From Betaproteobacteria bacterium (GTDB lineage Bacteria; Pseudomonadota; Gammaproteobacteria; Burkholderiales; Rhodocyclaceae), in assembly GCA_016703785.1 (NCBI GenBank), contig JADJBM010000032.1:434001-498000 (forward strand): a stretch of DNA of 64,000 nt, read 5' to 3'. Below are positions 15,575 to 25,160 of this stretch, piece by piece; the first letter of the stretch is position 1; each line of letters begins with the position of its first letter. The notes beneath the pieces are model-generated. The model did not search any database, had not been told where the DNA came from, and saw nothing but the letters and a program-made list of their open reading frames with translations. Position numbers and translations under genes: made by a program.

Positions 15575-16471
15575 TCAGTCATGCAGGTGTCTTGACAGTG
15601 AAAGCCAGGCACCCATCCAGCCGAGCAAAGCGGCCAGGGCGAAAAGCAGGATCGATTCGGGCAGTGGAAGAACGTACAGCGTAAACCCGACGCCATAAAG
15701 TGAGGCCAGTTCCGAAACCGGTCCGCGCAAGAGCAGCGTGGTGCAGAGCACGACCAGCCAAGCTACCGCGCCGCCAGCCAGTCCTTGTAGGGCACCGAAA
15801 TAATAAAACGGCCTGCGGATGAAGGCGTCGGTCGCGCCGAGCAGTCGGCTCACTTCTATTTCCGCATCCTGTGTGAGGATTTGCAATCGTATGGTGTTGA
15901 AAGTAACGGCGACAAGCGCCGTACCGAGCGCTGCCGCCAAAAGGGTTACGGCCAGTCGCGCCAGGCGAAGCAGGGCGTCGAGTTTCTGAACCCAGGCCGA
16001 ATCGAGTTGCACATGCTCGACTCCCGGATACTTCACAAATTCAGCACGCAGGGTTTCCAGCGCCTCGGGCGTCTCGCTGCGCGGCAGGACGACGAAGGCG
16101 TCGGGAAAGGGGTTGCGCGGGAGGCTCTCGATCACCTCGCCGATCCCCTCGCTTTGCTTGAGTCGACGCAGCGTGTCCTCGCGCGGGACAAAGCGCACAT
16201 CGCGCACCTGTGGATGATGTCTGAGACGCGACTCAGTCTCGTCGACCTCCTTCTTTCCCGATTCGAGCGACATGAACACGGAAAGTTGCGGTGCAGCGGC
16301 GATGCGTTGCGCCAGTTGCTGGACATTGACCAGCAGCATGTTGCCGCCCGCCGGGAGCGCAAGGGCGATGCCAACGACCATGGCGCTGAGCAGCGTATTG
16401 ACAGGGGTGGCCACCAGGCGGTGCAGTGCCTGTTCTGCGGCCTTGCGGTGGTGGAGCAGCCAGCCCTTCAC
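15575..16471 (-). CDS. ftsX: Cell division ABC transporter permease FtsX
   Basis: FtsX is the membrane partner of FtsE; the pair sits in the divisome and activates periplasmic peptidoglycan hydrolases. The 298-residue protein has the FtsX topology: a cytoplasmic N-tail, a first helix (about 25-47) and a periplasmic loop (about 50-165, including FVPREDTLRRLKQSEGIGEVIESLPRNPFPDAFVV). Three more helices come after the loop. The cytoplasmic segment AEIEVSRLLGATDAFIRRPF is the ABC-permease coupling motif. The start overlaps the ftsE stop by 4 bases. Confidence 0.95.
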   Translation of the reverse strand: MKGWLLHHRKAAEQALHRLVATPVNTLLSAMVVGIALALPAGGNMLLVNVQQLAQRIAAAPQLSVFMSLESGKKEVDETESRLRHHPQVRDVRFVPREDTLRRLKQSEGIGEVIESLPRNPFPDAFVVLPRSETPEALETLRAEFVKYPGVEHVQLDSAWVQKLDALLRLARLAVTLLAAALGTALVAVTFNTIRLQILTQDAEIEVSRLLGATDAFIRRPFYYFGALQGLAGGAVAWLVVLCTTLLLRGPVSELASLYGVGFTLYVLPLPESILLFALAALLGWMGAWLSLSRHLHD

Positions 16472-17121
16472 TGCGCGAGTCTTCCGTGCGAAAGGGTGAT
16501 GCGTCGCGTCATGTTGGGCGCGAACAGTGCTTCATGGTGCGTGGCGACCAGCACGGTGACACCGACCTGGTTGAACGAACGGAACACCGCCACGATGTCG
16601 CGCGCCGTGTCGTCGTCGAGATGTGCTGTTGGCTCGTCTGCGACCAAGATCGAGGGCCGGGCCACCACCGCGCGGGCGATTGCCAGGCGCTGCTGCTCAC
16701 CCCCGGAGAGTGCTACCGGCATGGCCTTTTCGCGATCCAGCAGGCCGACCTTGTCGAGTGCCGCCCTAACGCGCCGTCCCGCATCGCGGGGGGGCACGCC
16801 GGCGATGGCCAGGGGCAGCATAACGTTATTGAAGACGCTGCGGTCGTAGAGCAGCTTCTGATCCTGGAAGATCACGCCGAGGTTGCGGCGAAGATAAGGT
16901 ACGGCTGCGCGCTTGAGCGCCGACACATTCTGCCCATTGACGATGACCATGCCTTGCGTCGGGCGCTCGATGGCGGGGATGAGCTTGAGCAGGGTGCTCT
17001 TGCCGGCGCCGGAGTGGCCCGAGAGGATCACCATCTCGCCGGACTCGATGGACAGCGTCAGATCGGCCAGCGCCGTGATGCCCCCCGGATAGCGCTTGTC
17101 TACCTGCTCGAAGCGAATCAC
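16468..17121 (-). CDS. ftsE: Cell division ATP-binding protein FtsE
   Basis: FtsE is the ABC ATPase of the FtsEX divisome complex. The 217-residue protein has the Walker A GHSGAGKSTLLKL (about 36-48), Q-loop VIFQDQKLL, signature LSGGEQQRLAIARA, Walker B ILVADEPTAHLD and H-loop VATHH. Each end overlaps a neighbour by 4 bases (ftsY upstream, ftsX downstream), so the three genes form one translationally coupled unit. Confidence 0.96.
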   Translation of the reverse strand: MIRFEQVDKRYPGGITALADLTLSIESGEMVILSGHSGAGKSTLLKLIPAIERPTQGMVIVNGQNVSALKRAAVPYLRRNLGVIFQDQKLLYDRSVFNNVMLPLAIAGVPPRDAGRRVRAALDKVGLLDREKAMPVALSGGEQQRLAIARAVVARPSILVADEPTAHLDDDTARDIVAVFRSFNQVGVTVLVATHHEALFAPNMTRRITLSHGRLAQ

Positions 17122-18095
17122 GATCGAGCGGACGACTCGAAAAGTGCCTCGACGAATTCGCGCGCGCTGAATGGCTGCAGATCGTCGATGCCTTCCCCGA
17201 TGCCGATGTAACGCAGCGCCAAGGGGTGTCCCGCGGGCTGCTGGCGCGCGATGGCAGCGATGACGCCGCCCTTGGCCGTGCCGTCCAGCTTGGTAACAAC
17301 CAGACCGGTGACGCCAATGGCCGAATCGAAGGCCTTGACCTGGGCCAGCGCGTTCTGCCCGATGTTGGCATCCAGCACCAGCAGCACTTCGTGCGGCGCC
17401 GTCGGCTCGGCCTTGGCGATGACGCGCTTGATCTTGGCGATTTCCTCCATCAGGTGCAACTGGGTGGGTAGCCGGCCGGCCGTGTCGGCCAGCACCACGT
17501 CGATGCCGCGCGCCTTGGCGGCATTCACCGCATCGAATATGATCGCGGCCGAATCCCCGGATTCCTGCGCGATCACCGTGACGTTGTTGCGCTCGCCCCA
17601 GATGGCCAGCTGTTCCCGGGCCGCAGCACGGAAGGTGTCGCCAGCGGCCAGCAGGACGGACTTTCCCTGCGCCTGGAAATGCTTCGCCAGCTTGCCGATG
17701 GACGTCGTCTTGCCCGAGCCATTCACGCCGACGATCATGATGATAAAAGGCGTGTGGGTGGCGACATCAAGCGGTTGCTCCATCGGCGCGAGCAGTTTCA
17801 GCAGGATGTCGGCCAGCGCCTGTCGCAATTGTTCGCCATTCTCCAGCTTGTCGCGGCGCACGGCGGATTTCAGTTCGTCAAGCAGATACCGGGTGGCATC
17901 GACGCCGATGTCGGCCATGAGCAGCGTGGTTTCCAGCTCCTCCAGCATTTCGTCGTCGATGCGTCCGCGGCCGAACAGGCCGGCGAGCTGGCCATTGAAC
18001 TGGGCGCGCGTGCGCGAAAGGCCGGCCTTGAGGCGCTCGGTCCATGTAGGCTTCGGCGCGGCGGGGTTGTCGGATTTCTTCAGGAACCCAAGCAT
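17118..18095 (-). CDS. ftsY: Signal recognition particle receptor FtsY
   Basis: FtsY is the SRP receptor GTPase that brings ribosome-nascent chains to the translocon. The 325-residue product has a short N-terminal region, then the helical NG domain. G-motifs are GVNGSGKTTSIGKLAK, DTFRAAAREQL, DTAGRLPTQ and VTKLDGTAKGG. The acidic A domain of enterobacterial FtsY is mostly absent, as in many betaproteobacteria. ATG 18095 (MLGFLKKSDNP) matches the family start; a GTG at 18119 would add 8 residues. It begins the ftsY-ftsE-ftsX unit and is divergent from the M16 peptidase gene. Confidence 0.95.
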   Translation of the reverse strand: MLGFLKKSDNPAAPKPTWTERLKAGLSRTRAQFNGQLAGLFGRGRIDDEMLEELETTLLMADIGVDATRYLLDELKSAVRRDKLENGEQLRQALADILLKLLAPMEQPLDVATHTPFIIMIVGVNGSGKTTSIGKLAKHFQAQGKSVLLAAGDTFRAAAREQLAIWGERNNVTVIAQESGDSAAIIFDAVNAAKARGIDVVLADTAGRLPTQLHLMEEIAKIKRVIAKAEPTAPHEVLLVLDANIGQNALAQVKAFDSAIGVTGLVVTKLDGTAKGGVIAAIARQQPAGHPLALRYIGIGEGIDDLQPFSAREFVEALFESSARS

Positions 18096-18177
18096 GGAAG
18101 AGATGGTCTGTATCAGCACGGGGCCGATCCCCGTGCGAAAATGGCGAAAACAATTTTAGCAGAACGGACATATCCCC

Positions 18178-19536
18178 ATGACGAGAAGACAGGTGTTGGC
18201 TGCGGTGCTGGCCTTATCGGCGACCGCGGCGCTGGCCAATCCCTACGAGAAGACTCTGGCCAATGGCTTGCGCGTCATCGTGCAGGAAGACCCCCGGGCG
18301 CCGACCGCGGTGCATATGGTCTGGTACCGCGCCGGCAGTATGGATGAGGTGGACGGCACCTCCGGCGTCGCCCATGTGCTCGAGCACATGATGTTCAAGG
18401 GCACGAAGCACTTGAAGCCGGGCGAATTCAACAAGCGCGTCGCTGCGGCCGGCGGCCGCGACAATGCATTCACCAGCCTCGATTACACGGCCTATTTCCA
18501 GCAGGTGCCGAGCGCCCGCCTCGGAGAGATGATGGCGCTGGAGGCAGACCGCATGGCGAATCTGGTGCTCGATGCGAAGGAGTTCGAGCAGGAGATCAAG
18601 GTCGTCATGGAAGAGCGGCGCCTGCGCACCGAAGACAATCCCCAGGCCCAGGTGCACGAAAAAATGATGGCCGCGGCCTTTCAGGCACATCCCTATCGCC
18701 GACCCATCATCGGCTGGATGAACGACCTGGAAAACATGACGGCAGCGGACGCACGCGACTGGTACCGCCGCTGGTATGCACCGAACAACGCCTATGTGAT
18801 CGTCGTTGGCGACGTCAAGAAGGACGAGGTGTTCCGACTCGCGGAGAAGCATTACGGCAGAATTCCGCGAGGAACCCTGCCCGGCCGCAAGCCGCAGCTT
18901 GAACCCGCTCAGATCGGGATCAAGCGCATCGAGGTCAAGGCGCCTGCCAAGCTGCCCTACCTCGCGATGGTCTGGAAGGTGCCTGCGCTACGCGACCTCG
19001 ACCAGGCACGCGAACCATATGCGCTCGAGGTGCTCGCAGCCGTTCTCGATGGCCACGATGCGGCGCGCTTTTCGCGCAATCTGATACGCGCTTCGAAGAT
19101 AGCCGTTTCCGCTGGCGCCGGCTACGACGCCACGGTGCGCGGTGAGGCGCTCTTCTATGTCAGCGGTACGCCGGCAGAAGACAGGAGCGTGACCGAACTG
19201 GAGGCGGCGCTTCGCGAGGAGATCGTCCGCGTTGCTCGCGAAGGTGTCAGCGCGCAGGAACTGGAACGCGTCAAGACGCAGACGATTGCAGCACAGGTGT
19301 ACAAGCGGGATTCGATGATGGCGCAGGCCATGGAGATCGGACGCCTCGAAGCCGCCGGGTTTCACTGGCGCGACATCGACACCCTGCTCGAGAAGATCCG
19401 CAGCGTGACCGCAGAGGAAGTGCAGGCGGTGGCGAGGAAATACTTCGACGATGCTCGCCTTACCGTCGCCGTACTCGATCCTCAGCCGTTGCAGAACGAG
19501 GCAAGGGAAAAGCCAACTACCTCAACACGGCATTGA
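18178..19536 (+). CDS. Periplasmic M16 family zinc peptidase (catalytic member)
   Basis: The 452-residue precursor has a signal peptide (about 1-20, ending ALA). An insulinase/pitrilysin-type domain shows the inverted zinc motif HVLEH (H66, E69, H70), and the distal glutamate lies in EQEIKVVMEERR. It is followed by a second M16 gene that lacks the zinc motif, so the two probably form the two-subunit M16B arrangement in which one chain is catalytic and the other shapes the cavity. The substrate is unknown. The gene is divergent from ftsY, a neighbourhood common in betaproteobacteria. Confidence 0.92.
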   Translation: MTRRQVLAAVLALSATAALANPYEKTLANGLRVIVQEDPRAPTAVHMVWYRAGSMDEVDGTSGVAHVLEHMMFKGTKHLKPGEFNKRVAAAGGRDNAFTSLDYTAYFQQVPSARLGEMMALEADRMANLVLDAKEFEQEIKVVMEERRLRTEDNPQAQVHEKMMAAAFQAHPYRRPIIGWMNDLENMTAADARDWYRRWYAPNNAYVIVVGDVKKDEVFRLAEKHYGRIPRGTLPGRKPQLEPAQIGIKRIEVKAPAKLPYLAMVWKVPALRDLDQAREPYALEVLAAVLDGHDAARFSRNLIRASKIAVSAGAGYDATVRGEALFYVSGTPAEDRSVTELEAALREEIVRVAREGVSAQELERVKTQTIAAQVYKRDSMMAQAMEIGRLEAAGFHWRDIDTLLEKIRSVTAEEVQAVARKYFDDARLTVAVLDPQPLQNEAREKPTTSTRH

Positions 19537-19547
19537 ACGGAGATCCC

Positions 19548-20837
19548 ATGAAGAGACTGCTGCTGGCTTGCCTGCTGGGTGCCGCCGCCTCGTTGTCCCA
19601 TGCAGGCGCGAAGATTGAGCACTGGACGGCGCCCTCGGGTGCGCGAGTCTATTTCGTCGAGAGTCGCGTTGTTCCCATCGTAGACGTGCAACTCGATTTC
19701 GCCGCCGGCTCGGCCTACGCAGCGGCCGACAAAGCGGGTCTGGCCGGGCTCACGCGGGGCCTGCTTGACACGGGCGCGGGCAATCTCGACGAGGAGAGCA
19801 TCGCCGATCGTCTCGCCGACATCGGCGCGCGGCTGGGCGGCGGCGCTGATCTCGACCGTTCCGGTATTGCCCTGCGCAGCCTGTCCTCGAAGCGCGAACT
19901 CGAGGCGGGGCTGGAATTGTTGCGGCTGGTGCTGCAGCAGCCAACCTTTCCCGATGCAGTGTTGCGGCGCGAGAAGTCGCGCGTGATCGCCGGCATCAAG
20001 GAGTCCGACACGCGGCCGGCGAGTATCGCCGCCAAACGGTTTTCCGCCGCGCTGTATCCCGAACACCCCTACGGCCGCAGTGCCACGGTCGAGAGCGTGG
20101 AGAAAATCACCCGTGACGATCTGCTGTCGTTTTATCGCGCCCACTACGGCGCCCGCCGCGCCGTCGTCTCCATCATCGGAGATCTCTCGCGCGCTGAGGC
20201 CGAGGCGATCGCCCAGCGCCTGACGGAAGGACTGCCGAAAGCGCCGGCAGAAGTCAGCTTGCCGGATACGGCGCTGCCGGCGCGCAACACCGTGCGCATC
20301 GACCATCCGGCCACGCAGGCGCACATCCATATCGGCTTGCCTGCCGTGCGCCGCGGCGATCCGGACACTATTCCCCTGCTGGTCGGCAACTATATCCTCG
20401 GCGGCGGCGGCTTCGTCTCGCGGCTGATGAAGGAAGTGCGCGAGAAGCGTGGCTATGCCTACAGTGTCTACAGCTACTTCCAGCCGCTGCAGCAGCCCGG
20501 CCCCTTTCAGATCGGATTGCAGACCAAGCGAGAACAGGCCAAGGCCGCGCTCCAGGTGGTCGAAGACGTGCTGGCCGAGTTCCTTGCCCGCGGCCCGACC
20601 GAGGAGGAACTCAAGGCGGCGCGGCGCAACCTTGCCGACGGCTTTCCGTTGCGCATCGACAGCAACCGCAAGCTTCTCGAGTACCTCTCGGTGATCGGCT
20701 ACTACGGCCTGCCGTTGAGCTACCTTGACGATTTTCCGCGCAAGGTGGAGGCCGTGGCCGTTGCCGACATCCGTGCGGCATTCGCGCGGCACGTGAAACC
20801 AGAGCACTTCGTGACGGTAATCGTCGCAGGGGACTGA
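19548..20837 (+). CDS. M16 family peptidase-like protein (non-catalytic partner)
   Basis: The 429-residue exported protein (signal about 1-20, ending SHA) has the M16 fold but not HxxEH: the equivalent position reads GLTRGLLDTGAG. It retains the Arg-Tyr pair region KEVREKRGYAYSVYSYF that is typical of the non-catalytic chain and helps bind substrate. The start ATG 19548, with GGAG upstream, gives a proper signal peptide; the in-frame TTG 15 bases earlier is less likely. It lies 11 bp after the catalytic subunit and 5 bp before rsmD. Confidence 0.9.
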   Translation: MKRLLLACLLGAAASLSHAGAKIEHWTAPSGARVYFVESRVVPIVDVQLDFAAGSAYAAADKAGLAGLTRGLLDTGAGNLDEESIADRLADIGARLGGGADLDRSGIALRSLSSKRELEAGLELLRLVLQQPTFPDAVLRREKSRVIAGIKESDTRPASIAAKRFSAALYPEHPYGRSATVESVEKITRDDLLSFYRAHYGARRAVVSIIGDLSRAEAEAIAQRLTEGLPKAPAEVSLPDTALPARNTVRIDHPATQAHIHIGLPAVRRGDPDTIPLLVGNYILGGGGFVSRLMKEVREKRGYAYSVYSYFQPLQQPGPFQIGLQTKREQAKAALQVVEDVLAEFLARGPTEEELKAARRNLADGFPLRIDSNRKLLEYLSVIGYYGLPLSYLDDFPRKVEAVAVADIRAAFARHVKPEHFVTVIVAGD

Positions 20838-20842
20838 TTTTC

Positions 20843-21394
20843 GTGTCCCGTGTGCGAATCGTCGGCGGCGAGTGGAAGCGCCGCTTTGTCACCTTTAGCG
20901 ATGCGCCGGGCGTGCGACCCACGCCGGATGCCGTGCGCGAGACGCTCTTCAATTGGCTTGGGCAGGATCTCACCGGACTCGCCTGCCTGGATCTTTTTGC
21001 CGGCAGCGGCGTACTCGGCTTTGAGGCGGCCTCGCGCGGTGCCTCGCTCGTCACGCTGGTCGAGCGCGATGTGCGTGCTTTCGCCTCCCTGGAAAGCAAT
21101 GCCATCGTTCTGGAAGGGAAGGCGCCCAAAGGCCGGCTGGAGTTGATCCGTGCGGATGCGCTAAAATTCGTCTCCCGGGCATCCAGGCGCTACGATCTGC
21201 TGTTTCTCGACCCCCCCTATCGTCAGGGCTGGATCGAGCGCATCGAGCCATGCTTGCCCGGCGTGCTGGCATCCGACGCGCGCATTTATGCGGAAGCCGA
21301 ACATCCCATCGAGCGCATCGGTGTCTGGGAAACCGTTCGCGGCGGGCAGTCGGGCCAGGTTTTTTACCATCTGCTGGAGGCGAACTCGGCATGA
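20843..21394 (+). CDS. rsmD: 16S rRNA (guanine(966)-N(2))-methyltransferase
   Basis: RsmD methylates G966 of 16S rRNA during 30S assembly. The 183-residue protein starts with a GTG and the family opening VRIVGGEWKRR. It then shows RPTPDAVRETLFNWL, a SAM loop CLDLFAGSGVLGFEAASRGA and the catalytic DPPY motif in LLFLDPPYRQG near residue 122. The stop overlaps the coaD start (ATGA); the rsmD-coaD pair is widely conserved. Confidence 0.95.
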   Translation: MSRVRIVGGEWKRRFVTFSDAPGVRPTPDAVRETLFNWLGQDLTGLACLDLFAGSGVLGFEAASRGASLVTLVERDVRAFASLESNAIVLEGKAPKGRLELIRADALKFVSRASRRYDLLFLDPPYRQGWIERIEPCLPGVLASDARIYAEAEHPIERIGVWETVRGGQSGQVFYHLLEANSA

Positions 21395-21879
21395 ACGACG
21401 GCGTTGCGATCTACCCCGGCACCTTCGACCCGCTGACACTCGGCCACGAGGATCTGGTGCGGCGCGCTTCGCGCCTGTTCGACGAAGTCCTGGTAGCGGT
21501 GGCCGACAGCCGCTCCAAGCAGCCGTTCTTCACGCTCGAGGAGCGTGTCGCCATGGCGCGGGAAGTGCTGTCGGCCTATCCGAATGTACGGATCGAGGGC
21601 TTTGACGGCTTGTTGATGGATTTCCTGCGCCGCCATGACGCACGCATCATCCTGCGGGGCTTGCGGGCGGTATCGGATTTCGAGTATGAATTCCAGATGG
21701 CGGGCATGAACCGAAGCCTCAACCCGGATGTCGAGACGGTGTTCCTGACGCCGGCCGAGAACTACCAGTTCATTTCTGCCACGATGGTGCGGGAGATCGC
21801 CGTTCTGGGCGGCGACGTGAGCAAGTTCGTGCAGCCGACGGTGCTTGATCGGCTGCGGAAGAGAATTTCAGGCAAATGA
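21391..21879 (+). CDS. coaD: Phosphopantetheine adenylyltransferase
   Basis: CoaD transfers AMP from ATP to 4'-phosphopantetheine, the penultimate step of CoA synthesis. The 162-residue protein has the nucleotidyltransferase motif YPGTFDPLTLGHEDLVRRA (the T/HxGH box) at its N-terminus and LRGLRAVSDFEYEFQMAGMN. The C-terminal ISATMVREIAVLGGDVSKFV is the ATP-binding ISS-type motif. ATG 21391 overlaps the rsmD stop. Two other CoA genes, coaX (47250) and coaE (51670), are also in this window but in separate clusters. Confidence 0.96.
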   Translation: MNDGVAIYPGTFDPLTLGHEDLVRRASRLFDEVLVAVADSRSKQPFFTLEERVAMAREVLSAYPNVRIEGFDGLLMDFLRRHDARIILRGLRAVSDFEYEFQMAGMNRSLNPDVETVFLTPAENYQFISATMVREIAVLGGDVSKFVQPTVLDRLRKRISGK

Positions 21880-21889
21880 GGACGGCAAG

Positions 21890-22144
21890 ATGGCTTTGAT
21901 GATTACCGACGAATGCATCAATTGCGACGTGTGCGAACCAGAGTGTCCGAACGGCGCAATCACCCAAGGCGAGGAAGTGTACGAAATCGATCCTGGCAAA
22001 TGCACCGAATGCGTCGGCCACTTCGATGTGCCCCAGTGCATCGAAGTGTGCCCGGTTGACTGCATCATCCCCAATCCCGACCAAGTCGAAGACAAGGATC
22101 AGCTGCAGAAGAAGTTTCTCAAGCTGACTGCCGTCAAGTCCTAG
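21890..22144 (+). CDS. YfhL-type 2[4Fe-4S] ferredoxin
   Basis: The 84-residue protein MALMITDECINCDVCEPECP... has two cysteine clusters: CxxCxxCxxxC in the first, and CxxC-x8-CxxxCxxxC in the second, with the insertion GHFDVPQ that marks the YfhL/low-potential Alvin-type ferredoxins. A short helical extension closes the protein. It lies 10 bp after coaD, an association common in proteobacteria. The redox partner cannot be read from the sequence. Confidence 0.93.
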   Translation: MALMITDECINCDVCEPECPNGAITQGEEVYEIDPGKCTECVGHFDVPQCIEVCPVDCIIPNPDQVEDKDQLQKKFLKLTAVKS

Positions 22145-22203
22145 TTCCGCCGATGCTGTGCAGGACCGCCTGAGCCGGTCGGCGAGACGGGAATGGCAGG
22201 CTC

Positions 22204-24162
22204 TCAGGCCGCCGCCGCGATGGCGCCTGCTTCCTTCGCCTCGGCGTGAAGCGTGGCGTGCAGTGATTCGGCGATGCCGCTCAACTCAGCCAGTTGCACC
22301 TCCAGCGTCGCCTGCATCTGCGCCAGTTCCCGCAGCCGGTCTTCCAGCGTGTCCGTGGCCTGGTGGATGCGCTTGACGCTTTCGAGCCGACGCTTCAGCT
22401 GCAGTTGGTATTCGCGTACCTGCGTTTCCAGCGGCGCCATGACGGCGCGCAGCCAGTGGTCGATGTCCCGGTTGATGAGCTCGAAGGCGCGTCGCACCTG
22501 CATGGCCACTGTCTCGAAGAAGCGCTGGGTGAGGCCGCGCTTGGCATGTGTCATCATGTTCAGCAGCGTATTGAAGTGGGCATTGAAACCCTTTTCCAGC
22601 CGGTCGATTTCCTTCTCGTAGCGCAGCAGTGAAAACGGCGCGGGCGCGGCCAGCTTCATGCCATGTTCTGTGGAGAAACGCCCGTACATCGCCTCCATCA
22701 TCTTCGTGATCTCGGCAATTTCTCCGGTCGATTTATCCAGGTTCGCGCGAACGTGACGGAAGTAGTTCTTCATCGCCGTGCGCAGGTTTTTCGTGAAAGC
22801 CGCTTCCAGCATGGCTTCGCGCGTCCGGCGGGTCTCGTCGCGCAGGGCGTCCATGCCCAAGTGCGAGTAGAGGTTATTGGTGAGCTGGGAGAAAACGCTC
22901 CTCACGGCATAGTAGCGCTGTAGACCCTTCTCGAAATCCTCCTTTTCCGCCTTGACCTTGCGCATCATGTATTCGATGACGCTCTGGTTCTTCCCTCGAA
23001 GGTCGGAGAGTTCGGTGAACTGCTCTGCAATGCCCCGGTGGCGTGTTTCCAGTAGGGATCGGGTGCGGATGATGAGGTCCGCCGCCTCGCTCTCGGTGTT
23101 GTCGCAGACGATATCCTGTTTGGCCGGTATCAATTCGGCGGTCAGCGCCTGCTCAAGGGCCAGCAGCCGGCTTCTCGACAGCAGTTCTGTGTCTCGGTTG
23201 ATCTTGGCGAGCAGGCCCTTTTGCGCCGAGACGGGAAAGATGTGGGCGGGATCCAGTTCGAGTATTTCTGCCGTGCTGTTTGCCTGCCGGGAAATTTCCT
23301 GTTCGATTTCCTCATCGCTGCGAATGCCGTCCCACAAACCGTCGATCTTGTTGAGGACGGCGATGCGGCCCTTCTGACGGGTACGCGCCCCGTTGACGTA
23401 ATCGCGCCAGACAGCGAGATCGGATTGGGTTACGCCAGTATCGGCGGCCAGTATGAAGAGGATGGCATGAGCGTTCGGAAGCTGCGAAAGCGTCAATTCA
23501 GGCTCGGCGCCGATGGCATTCAGGCCGGGCGTGTCGAGGATGACCAGTCCCTGTTCGAGCAGGGGGTGCGGGAAGTTGATGACTGCGTGGCGCCAGCAGG
23601 GGATTTCCACTAGGCCCTCGGCGTTCGGCCTGAGGCCCTCCTTGCCCTCCGCGTCGATGGCAAAGCCGAGCTTGCTCGCGAGTTCCTGCGTCACCTGTTT
23701 TTGTGCGCCGACGCGGGAAAGGGCGGCATGCATGGCTTCCGCAGAGACCGTGTCCAGTTCGACATTGCGCCATTCCTCGGGAAAGCGCTTGAATTCGGCG
23801 ACACTGGCATTGGTCGAGCGGGTTTCGATGGGCAGCAATTCGATCGCCGGCGGCTTCCCGGCATCGAAGAGCAGTTCGGTCGGACACATGGTGGTGCGAC
23901 CGGCACTGGAAGGCAGGATGCGATTGCCGTAGTCGCCGAAAAAAATGGCGTTGATCAGCTCGGATTTGCCGCGCGAGAACTCGGCAACGAAGGCGATGAT
24001 GAGCTTGTCCTCGCGCAATCGTTCGAGCAATTGCTGCAGGCGTAATTCGCTTTGCGCGTCGCCAAGCTCGTTCTCGTTCAGCCAGTTGTGCAGATTCAGC
24101 AGGTTGTCGGAAACCGCTGAACGCCAGCTGCTATAAGCGGAAAAATGCTGGACTAGCCCCAT
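22204..24162 (-). CDS. Dynamin-family (bacterial dynamin-like) GTPase
   Basis: The 652-residue protein carries a dynamin N-terminal GTPase domain: G1 EFSRGKSELINAIFF near residue 60, the G2 threonine region PSSAGRTTMCPTE, G3 LDTPGLNA near residue 215 and G4 LNKIDG near residue 270. The rest is long helical stalk, with an amphipathic C-terminal coiled coil ending in ELSGIAESLHATL. Bacterial members remodel or protect membranes; this one's role is unknown. It is convergent with the ferredoxin gene and separated from mutM by about 90 bases. Confidence 0.88.
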   Translation of the reverse strand: MGLVQHFSAYSSWRSAVSDNLLNLHNWLNENELGDAQSELRLQQLLERLREDKLIIAFVAEFSRGKSELINAIFFGDYGNRILPSSAGRTTMCPTELLFDAGKPPAIELLPIETRSTNASVAEFKRFPEEWRNVELDTVSAEAMHAALSRVGAQKQVTQELASKLGFAIDAEGKEGLRPNAEGLVEIPCWRHAVINFPHPLLEQGLVILDTPGLNAIGAEPELTLSQLPNAHAILFILAADTGVTQSDLAVWRDYVNGARTRQKGRIAVLNKIDGLWDGIRSDEEIEQEISRQANSTAEILELDPAHIFPVSAQKGLLAKINRDTELLSRSRLLALEQALTAELIPAKQDIVCDNTESEAADLIIRTRSLLETRHRGIAEQFTELSDLRGKNQSVIEYMMRKVKAEKEDFEKGLQRYYAVRSVFSQLTNNLYSHLGMDALRDETRRTREAMLEAAFTKNLRTAMKNYFRHVRANLDKSTGEIAEITKMMEAMYGRFSTEHGMKLAAPAPFSLLRYEKEIDRLEKGFNAHFNTLLNMMTHAKRGLTQRFFETVAMQVRRAFELINRDIDHWLRAVMAPLETQVREYQLQLKRRLESVKRIHQATDTLEDRLRELAQMQATLEVQLAELSGIAESLHATLHAEAKEAGAIAAAA

Positions 24163-24250
24163 GGCGACTCCAAAAAGTGCTTCTAAAACGCCAATTTAGC
24201 ACACAAAATCGAGAAAGCAATGCAACTGGGAAGCTGCAATCACCCGTTCG

Positions 24251-25063
24251 TCAGCGCTGGCAGCGGGGGCAGTAGAACGTGGAGCGCTGTCCCAGCCGCA
24301 GGGCGCGAACCTTCACGCCGCAGTGAAGGCAGGGCTCGGCTTCACGCCCATAGACCAAGTGCTGTTGCTGGAACCCGCCCGCCCCACCGTCGCTGTGGAT
24401 GAAGTCGCGCAGGGTGCTCCCGCCGGCGGCCAGTGCCGCCTCCAGCGTCGCCTTGACCGCTGTAACGATCCGTTCGCAGCGGACGCGCGAGAGTCGCCCG
24501 GCCGGGGTACGCGGGTCGACGCCTGCACGAAACAGGCTCTCGGAAGCGTAGATGTTGCCGACGCCGACGATGGCGTGGCTGTCCATGAGGAACAGCTTGA
24601 TCGCCGTGGCGCGACCGCGCGTGGCATCGTAGAGACAGTTCCCCGAAAAGGCACTGGACAGTGGCTCGATGCCCAGCGGGGCGATGAGGGGGTGGGTACC
24701 GGCATCGCCTTTCACCCACAGCACGGCGCCGAAACGCCGCGGGTCGCGCAGGCGCAGGGCGCGTGGGCCGAAGAGCAGGTCGAGGTGGTCATGCTTGCCC
24801 GCAGGTTCGACGGCAGGCACGAGGCGAAGGCTGCCCGACATGCCCAGATGCACGAGCAACGTGCCTCGGTCAAGGCGGAACAGCAGGTATTTGCCGCGCC
24901 GGTCGATGTCGGTCAGGGTCTGCCCGACGAGCAGGCGACCGAGCGTACGCGGCAATGGATAACGCAACCGGGTGTGGCGCGCGACGACGGCATCGATCCG
25001 CTGGCCGGCCAGGGCGGGCAGCAGGCCGCGTCGGGTGATTTCAACCTCGGGCAGTTCGGGCAT
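24251..25063 (-). CDS. mutM: Formamidopyrimidine-DNA glycosylase (Fpg)
   Basis: MutM excises 8-oxoguanine and formamidopyrimidines and cleaves the abasic strand. The 270-residue protein starts MPELPEVE, whose Pro2 is the catalytic amine and Glu3 the acid. The conserved lysine is in RRGKYLLF. The helix-two-turn-helix region is VGNIYASESLFRAGVDP, and the C-terminal zinc finger reads CLHCGVKVRALRLGQRSTFYCPRC. The start is fixed at 25063 because proline must be residue 2. It is divergent from the TPR lipoprotein gene across a 97-bp spacer. Confidence 0.97.
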   Translation of the reverse strand: MPELPEVEITRRGLLPALAGQRIDAVVARHTRLRYPLPRTLGRLLVGQTLTDIDRRGKYLLFRLDRGTLLVHLGMSGSLRLVPAVEPAGKHDHLDLLFGPRALRLRDPRRFGAVLWVKGDAGTHPLIAPLGIEPLSSAFSGNCLYDATRGRATAIKLFLMDSHAIVGVGNIYASESLFRAGVDPRTPAGRLSRVRCERIVTAVKATLEAALAAGGSTLRDFIHSDGGAGGFQQQHLVYGREAEPCLHCGVKVRALRLGQRSTFYCPRCQR

Positions 25064-25160
25064 GAGGGGCTGGATGCGGTTTGCTTGCCGGGGGTGGCAA
25101 AACCCCCTAACATGAGTCGAACAAACTCCGATTCTACGCCGCGCCCTTTCTGATCCCGAC

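Noticed and set aside
19482..20807. A 441-codon minus-strand frame opposite the second M16 gene
   Set aside because: It mirrors codon positions of the M16-like gene and shows no motif; treated as a shadow.
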